From NCBI GenBank assembly GCA_934462885.1, contig CAKSJC010000123.1:1-5681 (forward strand): DNA of 5,681 nt, read 5' to 3'. Numbering within the stretch: the first letter of the stretch is position 1; each line of letters opens with the position of its first letter. A program made the translations under genes and the position numbers. The DNA is from an uncultured Eubacteriales bacterium. GTDB taxonomy: Bacteria > Bacillota > Clostridia > Oscillospirales > CAG-272. Below, piece by piece: positions 1 to 5,605 of the stretch. The notes below the pieces were generated by a model. The model searched no databases. It had not been told where the DNA came from and was given only the letters and a program-made list of their open reading frames with translations.

Positions 1-759
1 TTTGAACGCTCCGTGGAAATCGGTTCCGCCTGATATCTTCAATTCGTATTTCTCTGCAAGAGTCCTGTACTCCCGCTCCATATCCGGAGTATAGTCGGTG
101 TAGTATCCCTCGATACCGCAAAGTCCTGCATTTTTAAGTCTTTTTACGAAAGAATCAAGCTCATCTCCGTTCTTTTTCGTTAGGTGTAAATGCGCAAGAT
201 ACGCATCTCCTCCGGCTTTTGTTATGAGTTCTATCGATTCTTCATCAGTTATTGCCTGCGCGTCGGAATATGCCGGACATCCTACGTTCATCCACCTTGC
301 AAACGCTTCTCGCGGAGATGAAACGTATCCTTTTTCAGTCATTATCTTTGCTATATGCGCCCGGCAAAGTATCCCGCTTCCCGCTTTTTTCTTCACTTCA
401 TCAAGAGTTACGCGGATGTTATACTTCGCGAGCAACTCACAGGTTTCGGCAATTCTCTCAACCCTCACTTCGCGGATATGTTTCATCGCATTCTTCATTT
501 CAAGAGAATCCGGATCAATGAAATATCCAAGAATATGTGTCTCGGTGTCCGATTTTGCCGAAAGTTCTATTGCCGGAACCACTTCTATTCCGACTTTTTG
601 TCCTTCTCTCATAGCGGGCATTATCCCGTCGGTATTGTCGTGATCAGACACCGCGACCGCCGAAAGTCCGCTTTCAGCCGCGTGTACTACCAGTTCTTCC
701 GGACTGAGCGATCCGTCTGATGCGGTAGAATGTGTATGCAGATCTATAAGTTTTTCCAT
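1..759 (-). CDS. PHP-domain metal-dependent phosphoesterase (TrpH/YciV-like), 3' end cut by window edge
   Basis: The reading frame starts at an ATG (757-759 on the complement) and stays open for 253 codons to the window edge, so the C-terminus is missing. The protein has the metal-binding motifs of the PHP superfamily in order: DLHTHS (residues 6-11, with D15 after it), SDHD (38-41), E65 in AIEL, H75 in THILGYF, CRAH (132-135), AHLH (189-192) and GGTDFHG (244-250). This set (H8, H10, D15, H40, E65, H75, H190, D247, H249) fits the TrpH-type subfamily, which hydrolyses phosphate esters with a divalent metal cluster; characterised members are a 3',5'-nucleoside bisphosphate phosphatase and E. 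coli RNase AM. The family is usually about 270-290 residues, so only some 20-35 residues should be missing. It starts 9 bases after the stop of the LarA homologue, with AAAGAGAA as a modest ribosome binding site, so the two are probably co-transcribed. The subfamily is well supported; the substrate is not known. Confidence 0.88.
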   Translation of the reverse strand, partial: MEKLIDLHTHSTASDGSLSPEELVVHAAESGLSAVAVSDHDNTDGIMPAMREGQKVGIEVVPAIELSAKSDTETHILGYFIDPDSLEMKNAMKHIREVRVERIAETCELLAKYNIRVTLDEVKKKAGSGILCRAHIAKIMTEKGYVSSPREAFARWMNVGCPAYSDAQAITDEESIELITKAGGDAYLAHLHLTKKNGDELDSFVKRLKNAGLCGIEGYYTDYTPDMEREYRTLAEKYELKISGGTDFHGAFK

Positions 760-768
760 AATTCTCTT

Positions 769-2070
769 TTATTCTCTTGTCCAAAGACCGAGCGCGGGAT
801 TGCTTATGTAGAATATTTCTTCGCCTTCTACCGTGTTATATCCGTCTTTAAGTTTTGCCGGGTCATATTTCTTTACGGCTTCCTTATACGGCACATATCC
901 GAAATTAACTCCGCGCACTTCTTCTTCAGACACTTTTTCGGTGCAATATGTAATGTTGAAGCGTCCGTCCGACGAACCGTGAATAAGATGCGCCGCAACC
1001 GAAAGGTTAGCCTTGAGGTCATCGTTTTCTTTTACAAGCTTCAGTACTTTCTCACGTCCGACATAGCCGTATTTTCTTATAAGTCTGTCATTTTCGTCAT
1101 CCTCGCCGAATCTTTCGACCGCAGGAGCAAGAACAATCAGATCTCCTCCGTCAGCGATAGCCATTCTTGTACGGTAAATAGATTTATTTCCGAGCCATGT
1201 GCTCTTGAACTCGCGCGGATCAAGATAAACCACAACTTTCTTAAATGGTTCCTTTACATGTATAAGGTTAATATGCTGACTGTGATCGACAGCCATTTCG
1301 AAATTAGCTCTTTCGCGCCCAATGTAAAGACCGTGTATATTTGTTTTGTCACCTGTGTTTGTTGTACATGTAAGGACATACAAAAGCGGAACGTTCTTCA
1401 GGAAATTTTCTTCGGCATAGTCAAATACGCGTCTGACAGGCGAGAAATCTTTGCCCATAATCCTCTCCATGCCGTAGAATGCTCCGAGCATATGAGATGA
1501 GTTTATCATTGAAGAACCGCCGCAACCGACAAATATATTTTTCGAGTAATTTGCCATTCCTACAACTTCGTGAGGAACCACTTGTCCTACCGAGATAACA
1601 AGATCGTATCCGTCATTAATTATCCTTCGGTTTACCTCTACATCAATTTTTTCGTTTACTATTCCATCGGAAACTTCTGAAACAAATTCTGCAGGTACTT
1701 CACCTATCTTTATTACATCGCGTCTCCAGTTATGCACAATAAGTTTCTCATACGGAACTACGCCGCAGAAAAAAGTTTCACACTCCTCGCGCGTCATCGG
1801 AACGTGTGTTCCAAGAGCAGGCATAACGTCTACCTCGCACATCGGAGAAAGCATTTCATAATATATCGCGGTAATTTTTCCCGCGCCTGAATACATTCTT
1901 GTAAAATCAGGAGGAAGTATCAAAACTTTATTCAGTTTTTTCCCTGAAAGAGATTCCTCAAGAGCTTGTCTCAAGCTGTCATCAGTCATCCCTTTTTCAC
2001 TTTTATAATACATTTTCTGTGATTTTCCTTTCCTGTTCGAAAATAAAAATATTTCCCTATTATGAGACAT
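769..2070 (-). CDS. LarA-superfamily (DUF2088) nickel-pincer-dependent racemase/epimerase homologue, substrate unknown
   Basis: A 433-residue protein of the lactate racemase LarA superfamily. LarA uses a nickel pincer nucleotide cofactor to racemise or epimerise 2-hydroxyacids by hydride transfer. The residues matching L. plantarum LarA H108, H174, K184 and H200 are present: H89 in ALGTHVPMT, H167 in GQVVPHEVVG, K177 in NYSKNIFVGCGG and H193 in NSSHML. The 10- and 16-residue spacings H-K-H equal those of LarA. PPDFTR (53-58) is the expected N-terminal cofactor-side motif. The C-terminal part carries a block typical of a DUF2088 subgroup sometimes labelled as sugar-acid (for example D-mannonate) epimerases: ADGGDLIVLAP, FGEDDENDRLIRKYGYVG and AAHLIHGSSDGRF. 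I infer a sugar acid or hydroxyacid substrate, but this is not shown. The larB/larC/larE cofactor genes are not in the window. The ATG at 2070 has a very good Shine-Dalgarno sequence; the second Met (codon 20, ATG at 2013) is a serious alternative because residues 1-19 do not look like the family. Confidence 0.85.
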   Translation of the reverse strand: MSHNREIFLFSNRKGKSQKMYYKSEKGMTDDSLRQALEESLSGKKLNKVLILPPDFTRMYSGAGKITAIYYEMLSPMCEVDVMPALGTHVPMTREECETFFCGVVPYEKLIVHNWRRDVIKIGEVPAEFVSEVSDGIVNEKIDVEVNRRIINDGYDLVISVGQVVPHEVVGMANYSKNIFVGCGGSSMINSSHMLGAFYGMERIMGKDFSPVRRVFDYAEENFLKNVPLLYVLTCTTNTGDKTNIHGLYIGRERANFEMAVDHSQHINLIHVKEPFKKVVVYLDPREFKSTWLGNKSIYRTRMAIADGGDLIVLAPAVERFGEDDENDRLIRKYGYVGREKVLKLVKENDDLKANLSVAAHLIHGSSDGRFNITYCTEKVSEEEVRGVNFGYVPYKEAVKKYDPAKLKDGYNTVEGEEIFYISNPALGLWTRE

Positions 2071-2097
2071 TTTATCACCTTAATCACCTATTGTCAA
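2069..2097 (-). promoter_or_regulatory. Candidate sigma-A promoter whose -10 overlaps the upstream start codon of the LarA homologue
   Basis: The minus strand has TTGACA (2092-2097), exactly 17 bases, then TAAAAT (2069-2074), a consensus -35 with a 5/6 -10. The -10 box shares its last two bases with the ATG at 2070, so a transcript from this promoter would begin inside or just after that codon and could only be translated from an internal start such as the ATG at 2013. The match is strong, but its use is unproven and conflicts with the start at 2070. Confidence 0.5.
2074..2081 (-). promoter_or_regulatory. Shine-Dalgarno sequence for the ATG at 2070
   Basis: On the minus strand this reads AAGGTGAT, directly complementary to the 16S anti-SD tail (AAGGAGGTGATC) and ending 3 bases before the ATG. 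When aligned to the anti-SD, the GG core is 7 bases from the start, which is optimal. It supports the longer LarA-homologue start. The downstream alternative ATG (2013) has AGGAAAGGA about 12 bases upstream, a weaker placement. Confidence 0.6.
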
Positions 2098-2099
2098 GA

Positions 2100-2128
2100 A
2101 CTATAATTTCCTTTCTCGAAAACATCAA
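2100..2128 (-). promoter_or_regulatory. Second candidate promoter for the LarA-PHP unit
   Basis: The minus strand has TTGATG (2123-2128), 17 bases, then TATAGT (2100-2105): 4/6 and 5/6 matches to the sigma-A consensus at ideal spacing, with an A/T-rich stretch just upstream that could act as an UP element. A transcript from here would start near 2093 and include the AAGGTGAT ribosome binding site and the ATG at 2070, so this promoter fits the longer protein. Confidence 0.45.
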
Positions 2129-2160
2129 AAACAAAAAAATAAAAAGTTTTTTTTGTTTTT
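2127..2160. repeat. A/T-only-stemmed inverted repeat in the divergent control region
   Basis: AAAAACAAAAAAA (2127-2139) is repeated exactly as its reverse complement TTTTTTTGTTTTT (2148-2160), separated by 8 bases. The 13-bp arms have one C:G pair each. It lies upstream of both the minus-strand and plus-strand candidate promoters, where A-tracts commonly serve as UP elements or bend DNA. It lacks the G/C-rich stem of an intrinsic terminator and no gene ends beside it. Its function is inferred only. Confidence 0.45.
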
Positions 2161-2168
2161 GGAAACAC

Positions 2169-2197
2169 TTGACTAACCAAATAAAAAAATGTATAAT
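2169..2197 (+). promoter_or_regulatory. Probable sigma-A promoter of the purE leader
   Basis: TTGACT (2169-2174), a 17-base spacer and a perfect TATAAT (2192-2197) give a near-consensus housekeeping promoter. The A/T tracts at 2127-2160 lie just upstream as a possible UP element. Transcription would begin about 2204, some 30 bases before the riboswitch and about 220 bases before purE. Confidence 0.8.
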
Positions 2198-2233
2198 AAA
2201 TATAAATGCTGTATACTAAATTTTTGAGGTTAA

Positions 2234-2350
2234 ATTTTCTGCAACTGACGGAAAGACCTTTGGTCGGCGGAATAGACCGCGTGAAGCAGAAAATGATTGC
2301 GCCGCATGGCGCATACTCCCGCCAATTACGGGAAGCCGTCCGTCTGGGCA
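2234..2350 (+). ncRNA. ZTP riboswitch (pfl motif) controlling purE
   Basis: The leader has both halves of the ZTP/ZMP-sensing pfl RNA. P1 is a perfect 9-bp helix, ATTTTCTGC (2234-2242) with GCAGAAAAT (2286-2294). After it comes ACTGACG (2244-2250), a variant of the conserved ACTGGCG, then an internal hairpin GCGG/CCGC (2267-2270 with 2277-2280) and GTGAAGC leading back into P1. The second half has the signature CCGTCTGGGCA (2340-2350; usual form CCGCCTGGGCA) on a small P3 helix, GTCC/GGGC (2338-2341 with 2346-2349). The diagnostic pseudoknot between the halves is kept by a paired change: GAC (2247-2249) pairs with GTC (2342-2344) where most members have GGC with GCC. Members of this class bind AICAR mono- or triphosphate (ZMP/ZTP) and sit upstream of purine and one-carbon genes, which fits purE. 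The variable linker (2295-2337) holds two more hairpins. Confidence 0.9.
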
Positions 2351-2391
2351 TATAACTCTCTGCGGGAGAGCTGTATGCTTTTTTATTTTTT
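2348..2391 (+). terminator. Intrinsic terminator, expression platform of the ZTP riboswitch
   Basis: Bases 2348-2360 pair with 2366-2378 (12 bp, one A/C mismatch, loop TGCGG), followed by T6-A-T6 (2379-2391). The first bases of the terminator stem (GC, 2348-2349) are also the end of the riboswitch P3 strand GGGC, so aptamer P3 and the full terminator exclude one another. As known for this class, ligand binding should stabilise P3 and the pseudoknot and permit read-through, an ON switch. Confidence 0.88.
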
Positions 2392-2425
2392 ATATAATAT
2401 TCCACTTTCAAGGAGGATTCGTACC

Positions 2426-2920
2426 ATGAAAAAAGTCGCGGTTATAATGGGAAGTGACAGCGATCTGCCTATTGTTGAAAAAGCCTTTGCGATACTTTCT
2501 GATTTTGATATTCCTTATGAAGTTCACATTATGTCGGCACACAGAACGCCGATGGATGTAAATTACTTTATTTCTTCCGCTGAAGAAAACGGTTTCGGTG
2601 TTATAATCGCGTGTGCCGGAATGGCGGCTCATCTTGCCGGAGTATGTGCGTCTTATACAACTCTTCCCGTTATAGGTGTTCCGTTAAAAGGCGGAGCTAT
2701 GGACGGGCTTGATTCTTTATTATCAACAGTACAGATGCCGTCCGGAATACCTGTGGCTTCCGTTGCTATAAACGGAGCTGCTAACGCTGCTTTTCTCGCT
2801 GCCGAGATTATTGCGATTGCAGACGGCGATCTTTCATGCAAACTCAAGGATTACAGAGCCTGCGCGGCGCAGAAAGTGCGTGAAAAAGACGCAAATCTAA
2901 ACAAAAAAATAAATTCTTAG
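2426..2920 (+). CDS. purE: N5-carboxyaminoimidazole ribonucleotide mutase (PurE, class I)
   Basis: A 164-residue protein of normal PurE length. It makes CAIR, the sixth step of de novo purine synthesis, in the cytoplasm. Visible motifs are MGSDSDLP (8-15), the phosphoribosyl-binding loop; MSAHRTP (36-42), with H39 the catalytic His region; and further on AGMAAHLAG, GVPLKGG and MPSGIPVASVAING. The SAHRTP form is typical of class I (N5-CAIR mutase) rather than class II AIR carboxylases, which tend to have SAHKT, so a purK partner is expected elsewhere. The start was chosen because AAGGAGG (2410-2416) stands 9 bases before this ATG; in-frame upstream codons fall inside the riboswitch and terminator. 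Transcription should come from the promoter at 2169-2197 under ZTP riboswitch control, and a terminator follows 9 bases after the stop. Confidence 0.97.
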   Translation: MKKVAVIMGSDSDLPIVEKAFAILSDFDIPYEVHIMSAHRTPMDVNYFISSAEENGFGVIIACAGMAAHLAGVCASYTTLPVIGVPLKGGAMDGLDSLLSTVQMPSGIPVASVAINGAANAAFLAAEIIAIADGDLSCKLKDYRACAAQKVREKDANLNKKINS

Positions 2921-2929
2921 CACTATTAT

Positions 2930-2963
2930 ACGCAGGAGTTTTTCCATTCCTGCGTTTTCTTTC
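2930..2963 (+). terminator. Intrinsic terminator after purE
   Basis: ACGCAGGA (2930-2937) pairs perfectly with TCCTGCGT (2948-2955), with a 10-base loop, followed directly by the T-rich run TTTCTTTC. It starts 9 bases after the purE stop, implying that most purE transcripts end here rather than continue into purM. Confidence 0.82.
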
Positions 2964-3069
2964 TGACAACATATGCGTGTAAAAAACGATTACATAAAAA
3001 TAAGTCGCTCCTCAGCACCATACGACAAAACCTGAAAGACATGAGAATACGTTTCACTTTCCGTAGATT

Positions 3070-3098
3070 TTGAATACCAAAGGTTTCAACATTTAAAT
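3070..3098 (+). promoter_or_regulatory. Tentative promoter for the purM cluster
   Basis: TTGAAT (3070-3075), 17 bases, then TTAAAT (3093-3098): each 4/6 to the sigma-A consensus, at ideal spacing. A promoter is expected between the purE terminator and purM, but this match is only fair. The rest of 2964-3160 is A/T-rich with no gene, no second terminator and no riboswitch fold that I could recognise. Confidence 0.3.
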
Positions 3099-3160
3099 AT
3101 TGCTTTTAACGATTTTTTGATGAGATAACAAAATAATACTTTAGCATAGGAGTAAACTAC

Positions 3161-4210
3161 ATGAAAAGTTTCAGCGAAGCTTACAAAAAAGCCGGCGTCG
3201 ATATTACCGCCGGATACACTGCCGTCGAGCTTATGAAAAAACACATCGCACGCACGGTAATCGACGGAGTTTGCGACAAGATCGGCGGGTTCGGAGGAAT
3301 TTTCGACATAGGAAGCATAATGGAAAAAAACAATATCCGTCATCCTCTTCTCGTTTCAGGCACCGACGGAGTCGGAACAAAACTTCGTATTGCTTTTCTG
3401 ATGGATAAACATGACACGGTAGGCATCGACTGTGTTGCTATGTGTGTGAACGACATAATATGCTGCGGAGCGCGTCCTATCGTTTTTCTCGATTATATTG
3501 CATGCGGCAAAAACTATCCCGAAAAAATTGCTTCCATTGTTTCCGGTATTGCAGACGGCTGCGTTATGAGCGGATGTGCGCTCGTCGGCGGCGAAACTGC
3601 GGAAATGCCCGGATTCTACCCCGAAAATGAGTATGACCTTGCGGGTTATTCCTGCGGTATTGTTGACCGTGAAAACGTCATAGATAAAGAAAACGTAAAA
3701 TCCGGCGACGTTATAATAGCTCTTCCCTCAAGCGGCGTTCACTCAAACGGCTTTTCTCTTGTAAGAAAAGTCTTTGATATCGAAAACCGCTGTATTACTT
3801 CCCCCATCTCTGAGTTTTCCGGAAAATCTCTCGGCGAAATTCTTCTCACACCCACAAAAATATATGTTAAACCTATTCTTGCTCTTTTGAATGAATTAAA
3901 AATTCACGGCATTTCGCACATTACAGGCGGCGGTTTTTATGAAAACATTCCACGCGCTCTTCCTCACGGCAAAACAGCAAAGATCGAAAAATCCGCGGTA
4001 CGTACTCTTCCGGTTTTTGATATGATCAGAAAAGCCGGAGATATTTCAGAAAGAGATATGTTCAACACGTTCAACATGGGCGTCGGAATGACCGTTATCG
4101 TATCAAATAACGACGCTTCAAAAGCTCTTGAGATTCTACGCGATAACGGCGAGGACGCTTATATAATGGGAGAAATCATCTCCTCCGAGGACGGAGTAAT
4201 ACTTTCGTGA
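3161..4210 (+). CDS. purM: Phosphoribosylformylglycinamidine cyclo-ligase (AIR synthetase, PurM)
   Basis: A 349-residue protein, the usual PurM length. It closes the imidazole ring of FGAM to give AIR using ATP, the fifth step of purine synthesis. Family motifs appear in order: YKKAGVDI (8-15), GGFGG (42-46), SGTDGVGTKL (66-75, nucleotide-binding loop), DCVAMCVNDI (90-99), GARPIVFLDY (103-112), GGETAEMPGFY (143-153), DLAGYSCG, SSGVHSNGFSLVR, LTPTKIYVKP, HITGGGFYENIPR and FNTFNMGVGM near the end. Nothing is missing or shifted. The start follows TAGGAG (3147-3152) at 8 bases. It heads a tight purM-purN-cyclohydrolase-AICAR formyltransferase cluster, and its stop codon lies in the purN ribosome binding site. 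Confidence 0.97.
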   Translation: MKSFSEAYKKAGVDITAGYTAVELMKKHIARTVIDGVCDKIGGFGGIFDIGSIMEKNNIRHPLLVSGTDGVGTKLRIAFLMDKHDTVGIDCVAMCVNDIICCGARPIVFLDYIACGKNYPEKIASIVSGIADGCVMSGCALVGGETAEMPGFYPENEYDLAGYSCGIVDRENVIDKENVKSGDVIIALPSSGVHSNGFSLVRKVFDIENRCITSPISEFSGKSLGEILLTPTKIYVKPILALLNELKIHGISHITGGGFYENIPRALPHGKTAKIEKSAVRTLPVFDMIRKAGDISERDMFNTFNMGVGMTVIVSNNDASKALEILRDNGEDAYIMGEIISSEDGVILS

Positions 4211-4217
4211 GGCGGAC

Positions 4218-4829
4218 ATGGAAAAAGTAAATGTTGCAGTTTTGGTTTCCGGCGGAGGAACAAATCTTCAGGCGATAATCGACAATTACGAACGCGGACT
4301 TCTTCCGCACTGTAATCTTTCACTTGTTCTCTCATCAAATCCTGAAGCGTATGCGCTTGAGAGAGCAAAAAAACACGCTATCCCAACGGTCACAGTATCC
4401 AAAAAAGATTCCCCTGACACCTTTGAAGAACGTATCGCGGCAGAACTCACCAAAAAAAATATTTCACTTATTGTTCTGGCAGGTTTTATGACTATCCTTT
4501 CCGCAGATTTTACAAATCGATACGAAAATCGTATCATCAACGTCCATCCATCGCTTATTCCGTCATTTTGCGGAAAAGGCTTTTACGGCCTTCGTGTACA
4601 TGAAGCGGCTCTCTCTTACGGTGTGAAGGTAACGGGTGCTACCGTACACTATGTAAACTCCATACCCGACGGCGGAAAAATAATCATGCAAAAAGCTGTT
4701 TATGTAAATGACGGAGATACTCCCGAAACACTTCAGAAAAGAGTTATGGAAGAAGCAGAGTGGATAATCCTTCCCGCAGCCTGCGAATACGCGGCTTCAG
4801 AAATTCTGGAAAACAAAGGAAAGAGGTAA
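4218..4829 (+). CDS. purN: Phosphoribosylglycinamide formyltransferase (GAR transformylase, PurN)
   Basis: A 203-residue enzyme that moves the formyl group from 10-formyl-THF to GAR, the third step of the pathway. SGGGTNLQAI (11-20) is the phosphate-binding loop; LAGFMTILS (87-95) and NVHPSLIP (108-115) line the folate and active site. The catalytic residues of E. coli PurN (N106, H108, H137, D144) correspond to N108, H110, H144 and D151 here, the last in the DGG motif, so it should be active. The SFCGKGFYGLRVHEAAL stretch after the active-site loop is a form I associate with clostridial PurN. It begins 7 bases after purM; its GAGG ribosome binding site (4209-4212) overlaps the purM TGA, which suggests translational coupling. 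It depends on 10-formyl-THF rather than formate (PurT type). Confidence 0.96.
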   Translation: MEKVNVAVLVSGGGTNLQAIIDNYERGLLPHCNLSLVLSSNPEAYALERAKKHAIPTVTVSKKDSPDTFEERIAAELTKKNISLIVLAGFMTILSADFTNRYENRIINVHPSLIPSFCGKGFYGLRVHEAALSYGVKVTGATVHYVNSIPDGGKIIMQKAVYVNDGDTPETLQKRVMEEAEWIILPAACEYAASEILENKGKR

Positions 4830-4835
4830 CGACAA

Positions 4836-5558
4836 ATGAACATATATGATGTAAACTCACCGAAAGATGCGCTTTACGGCAATCCTTACGTAGGGCGCGG
4901 CATAATGATTGGAAAAACACCGAACTCCAAAAATGCGGTATTTGCGTATTTTATTATGGGAAGAAGCGAAAACAGCAGAAACCGCGTCTTTCTCCCCGTT
5001 GGACGCGATATAAAAATACTTCCGTTTGACGAATCAAAACTTAAGGATCCTTCTCTTATAATATACTACCCCGTCCGCGATATCGGAAAAATAATTATAG
5101 TCACAAACGGCGATCAGACCGATACTATACGCGACGCTCTCCTCTCCGGCGGTACGTTTGAATCCGCTCTCGACACGAGATGCTTCGAACCCGACGCGCC
5201 GAACTATACGCCACGCATTTCAGGTATCATTTATCTCGGCGACGGAGATTTCAAATACAAGCTCAGCATACTTAAGTCTATTGACGTCATTGGAAGCGAC
5301 TGCGTTCGAGAAACATTCTCCTATCCCGCAAAAGCAGGACTCGGTCATTTTATTCACACATATTTCACCGATGGAAATCCTCTTCCAACGTTCGGCGGCG
5401 AACCTAAAAGAATCTCTATATCCGATTCGATAGATGAATTCACGAACGAAATATGGGACAATCTGGACGAAAATAACAAAATATCGCTTTATGTGAGATA
5501 TGTCTCACTTTTAGACGGAAGCGTCACCGACAGAATCATAAACAAACATCAAAAATAA
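4836..5558 (+). CDS. purO: IMP cyclohydrolase, PurO family (PF07826-like)
   Basis: A 240-residue protein matching the stand-alone IMP cyclohydrolase family first described as archaeal PurO, which closes FAICAR to IMP, the last step of purine synthesis. It is not related to the N-terminal domain of bifunctional PurH. Visible family features are YVGRGIMIG (18-26), MGRSENSRNRVF (41-52), VTNGDQTDT (89-97), EPDAPNYTPRISG (118-130), GLGHFIHTY (168-176) and LPTFGGEPK (183-191). No signal peptide or membrane segment is seen. It starts 6 bases after purN, with GAGG (4823-4826) just before and overlapping context with the purN stop, and is followed by a stand-alone AICAR formyltransferase, the partner enzyme for the preceding step. 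That neighbour strongly supports the assignment. The gene symbol is by analogy with archaeal purO; bacterial members are often left as plain IMP cyclohydrolase. Confidence 0.87.
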   Translation: MNIYDVNSPKDALYGNPYVGRGIMIGKTPNSKNAVFAYFIMGRSENSRNRVFLPVGRDIKILPFDESKLKDPSLIIYYPVRDIGKIIIVTNGDQTDTIRDALLSGGTFESALDTRCFEPDAPNYTPRISGIIYLGDGDFKYKLSILKSIDVIGSDCVRETFSYPAKAGLGHFIHTYFTDGNPLPTFGGEPKRISISDSIDEFTNEIWDNLDENNKISLYVRYVSLLDGSVTDRIINKHQK

Positions 5559-5605
5559 TTTGACAAAGCAATTATTTTGAAAAAAATTATATACGGGAGT
5601 ACATA

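Noticed and set aside
730..1500. Long plus-strand open frame opposite the LarA homologue
   Set aside because: It lies entirely antisense to a well-supported gene, has no ribosome binding site and translates to a Cys/Phe-rich sequence resembling no family.
2220..2400. Purine (guanine/adenine) or PurR-box control of purE
   Set aside because: No three-way junction with the conserved purine-aptamer loops and no PurBox-like repeat; the conserved elements match the ZTP class instead.
2297..2425. Upstream in-frame extension of purE from a TTG at 2297
   Set aside because: The extension would translate the riboswitch linker and terminator; the ATG at 2426 has a strong SD and gives the canonical PurE N-terminus.
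3004..3026. GTCG/CGAC dyad in the purE-purM gap
   Set aside because: Only 4 bp with a 15-base loop and no T-run; expected by chance.
3039..3071. Ten-codon open frame in the purE-purM gap that could be a leader peptide
   Set aside because: No convincing ribosome binding site, no run of regulatory codons and no attenuator hairpin after it.
5560..5592. Internal promoter before the AICAR formyltransferase gene
   Set aside because: TTGACA (5560-5565) is perfect, but the nearest -10-like sequence (TTATAT, 5587-5592) is 21 bases away and the 17-base position reads AAAATT; too weak to call.
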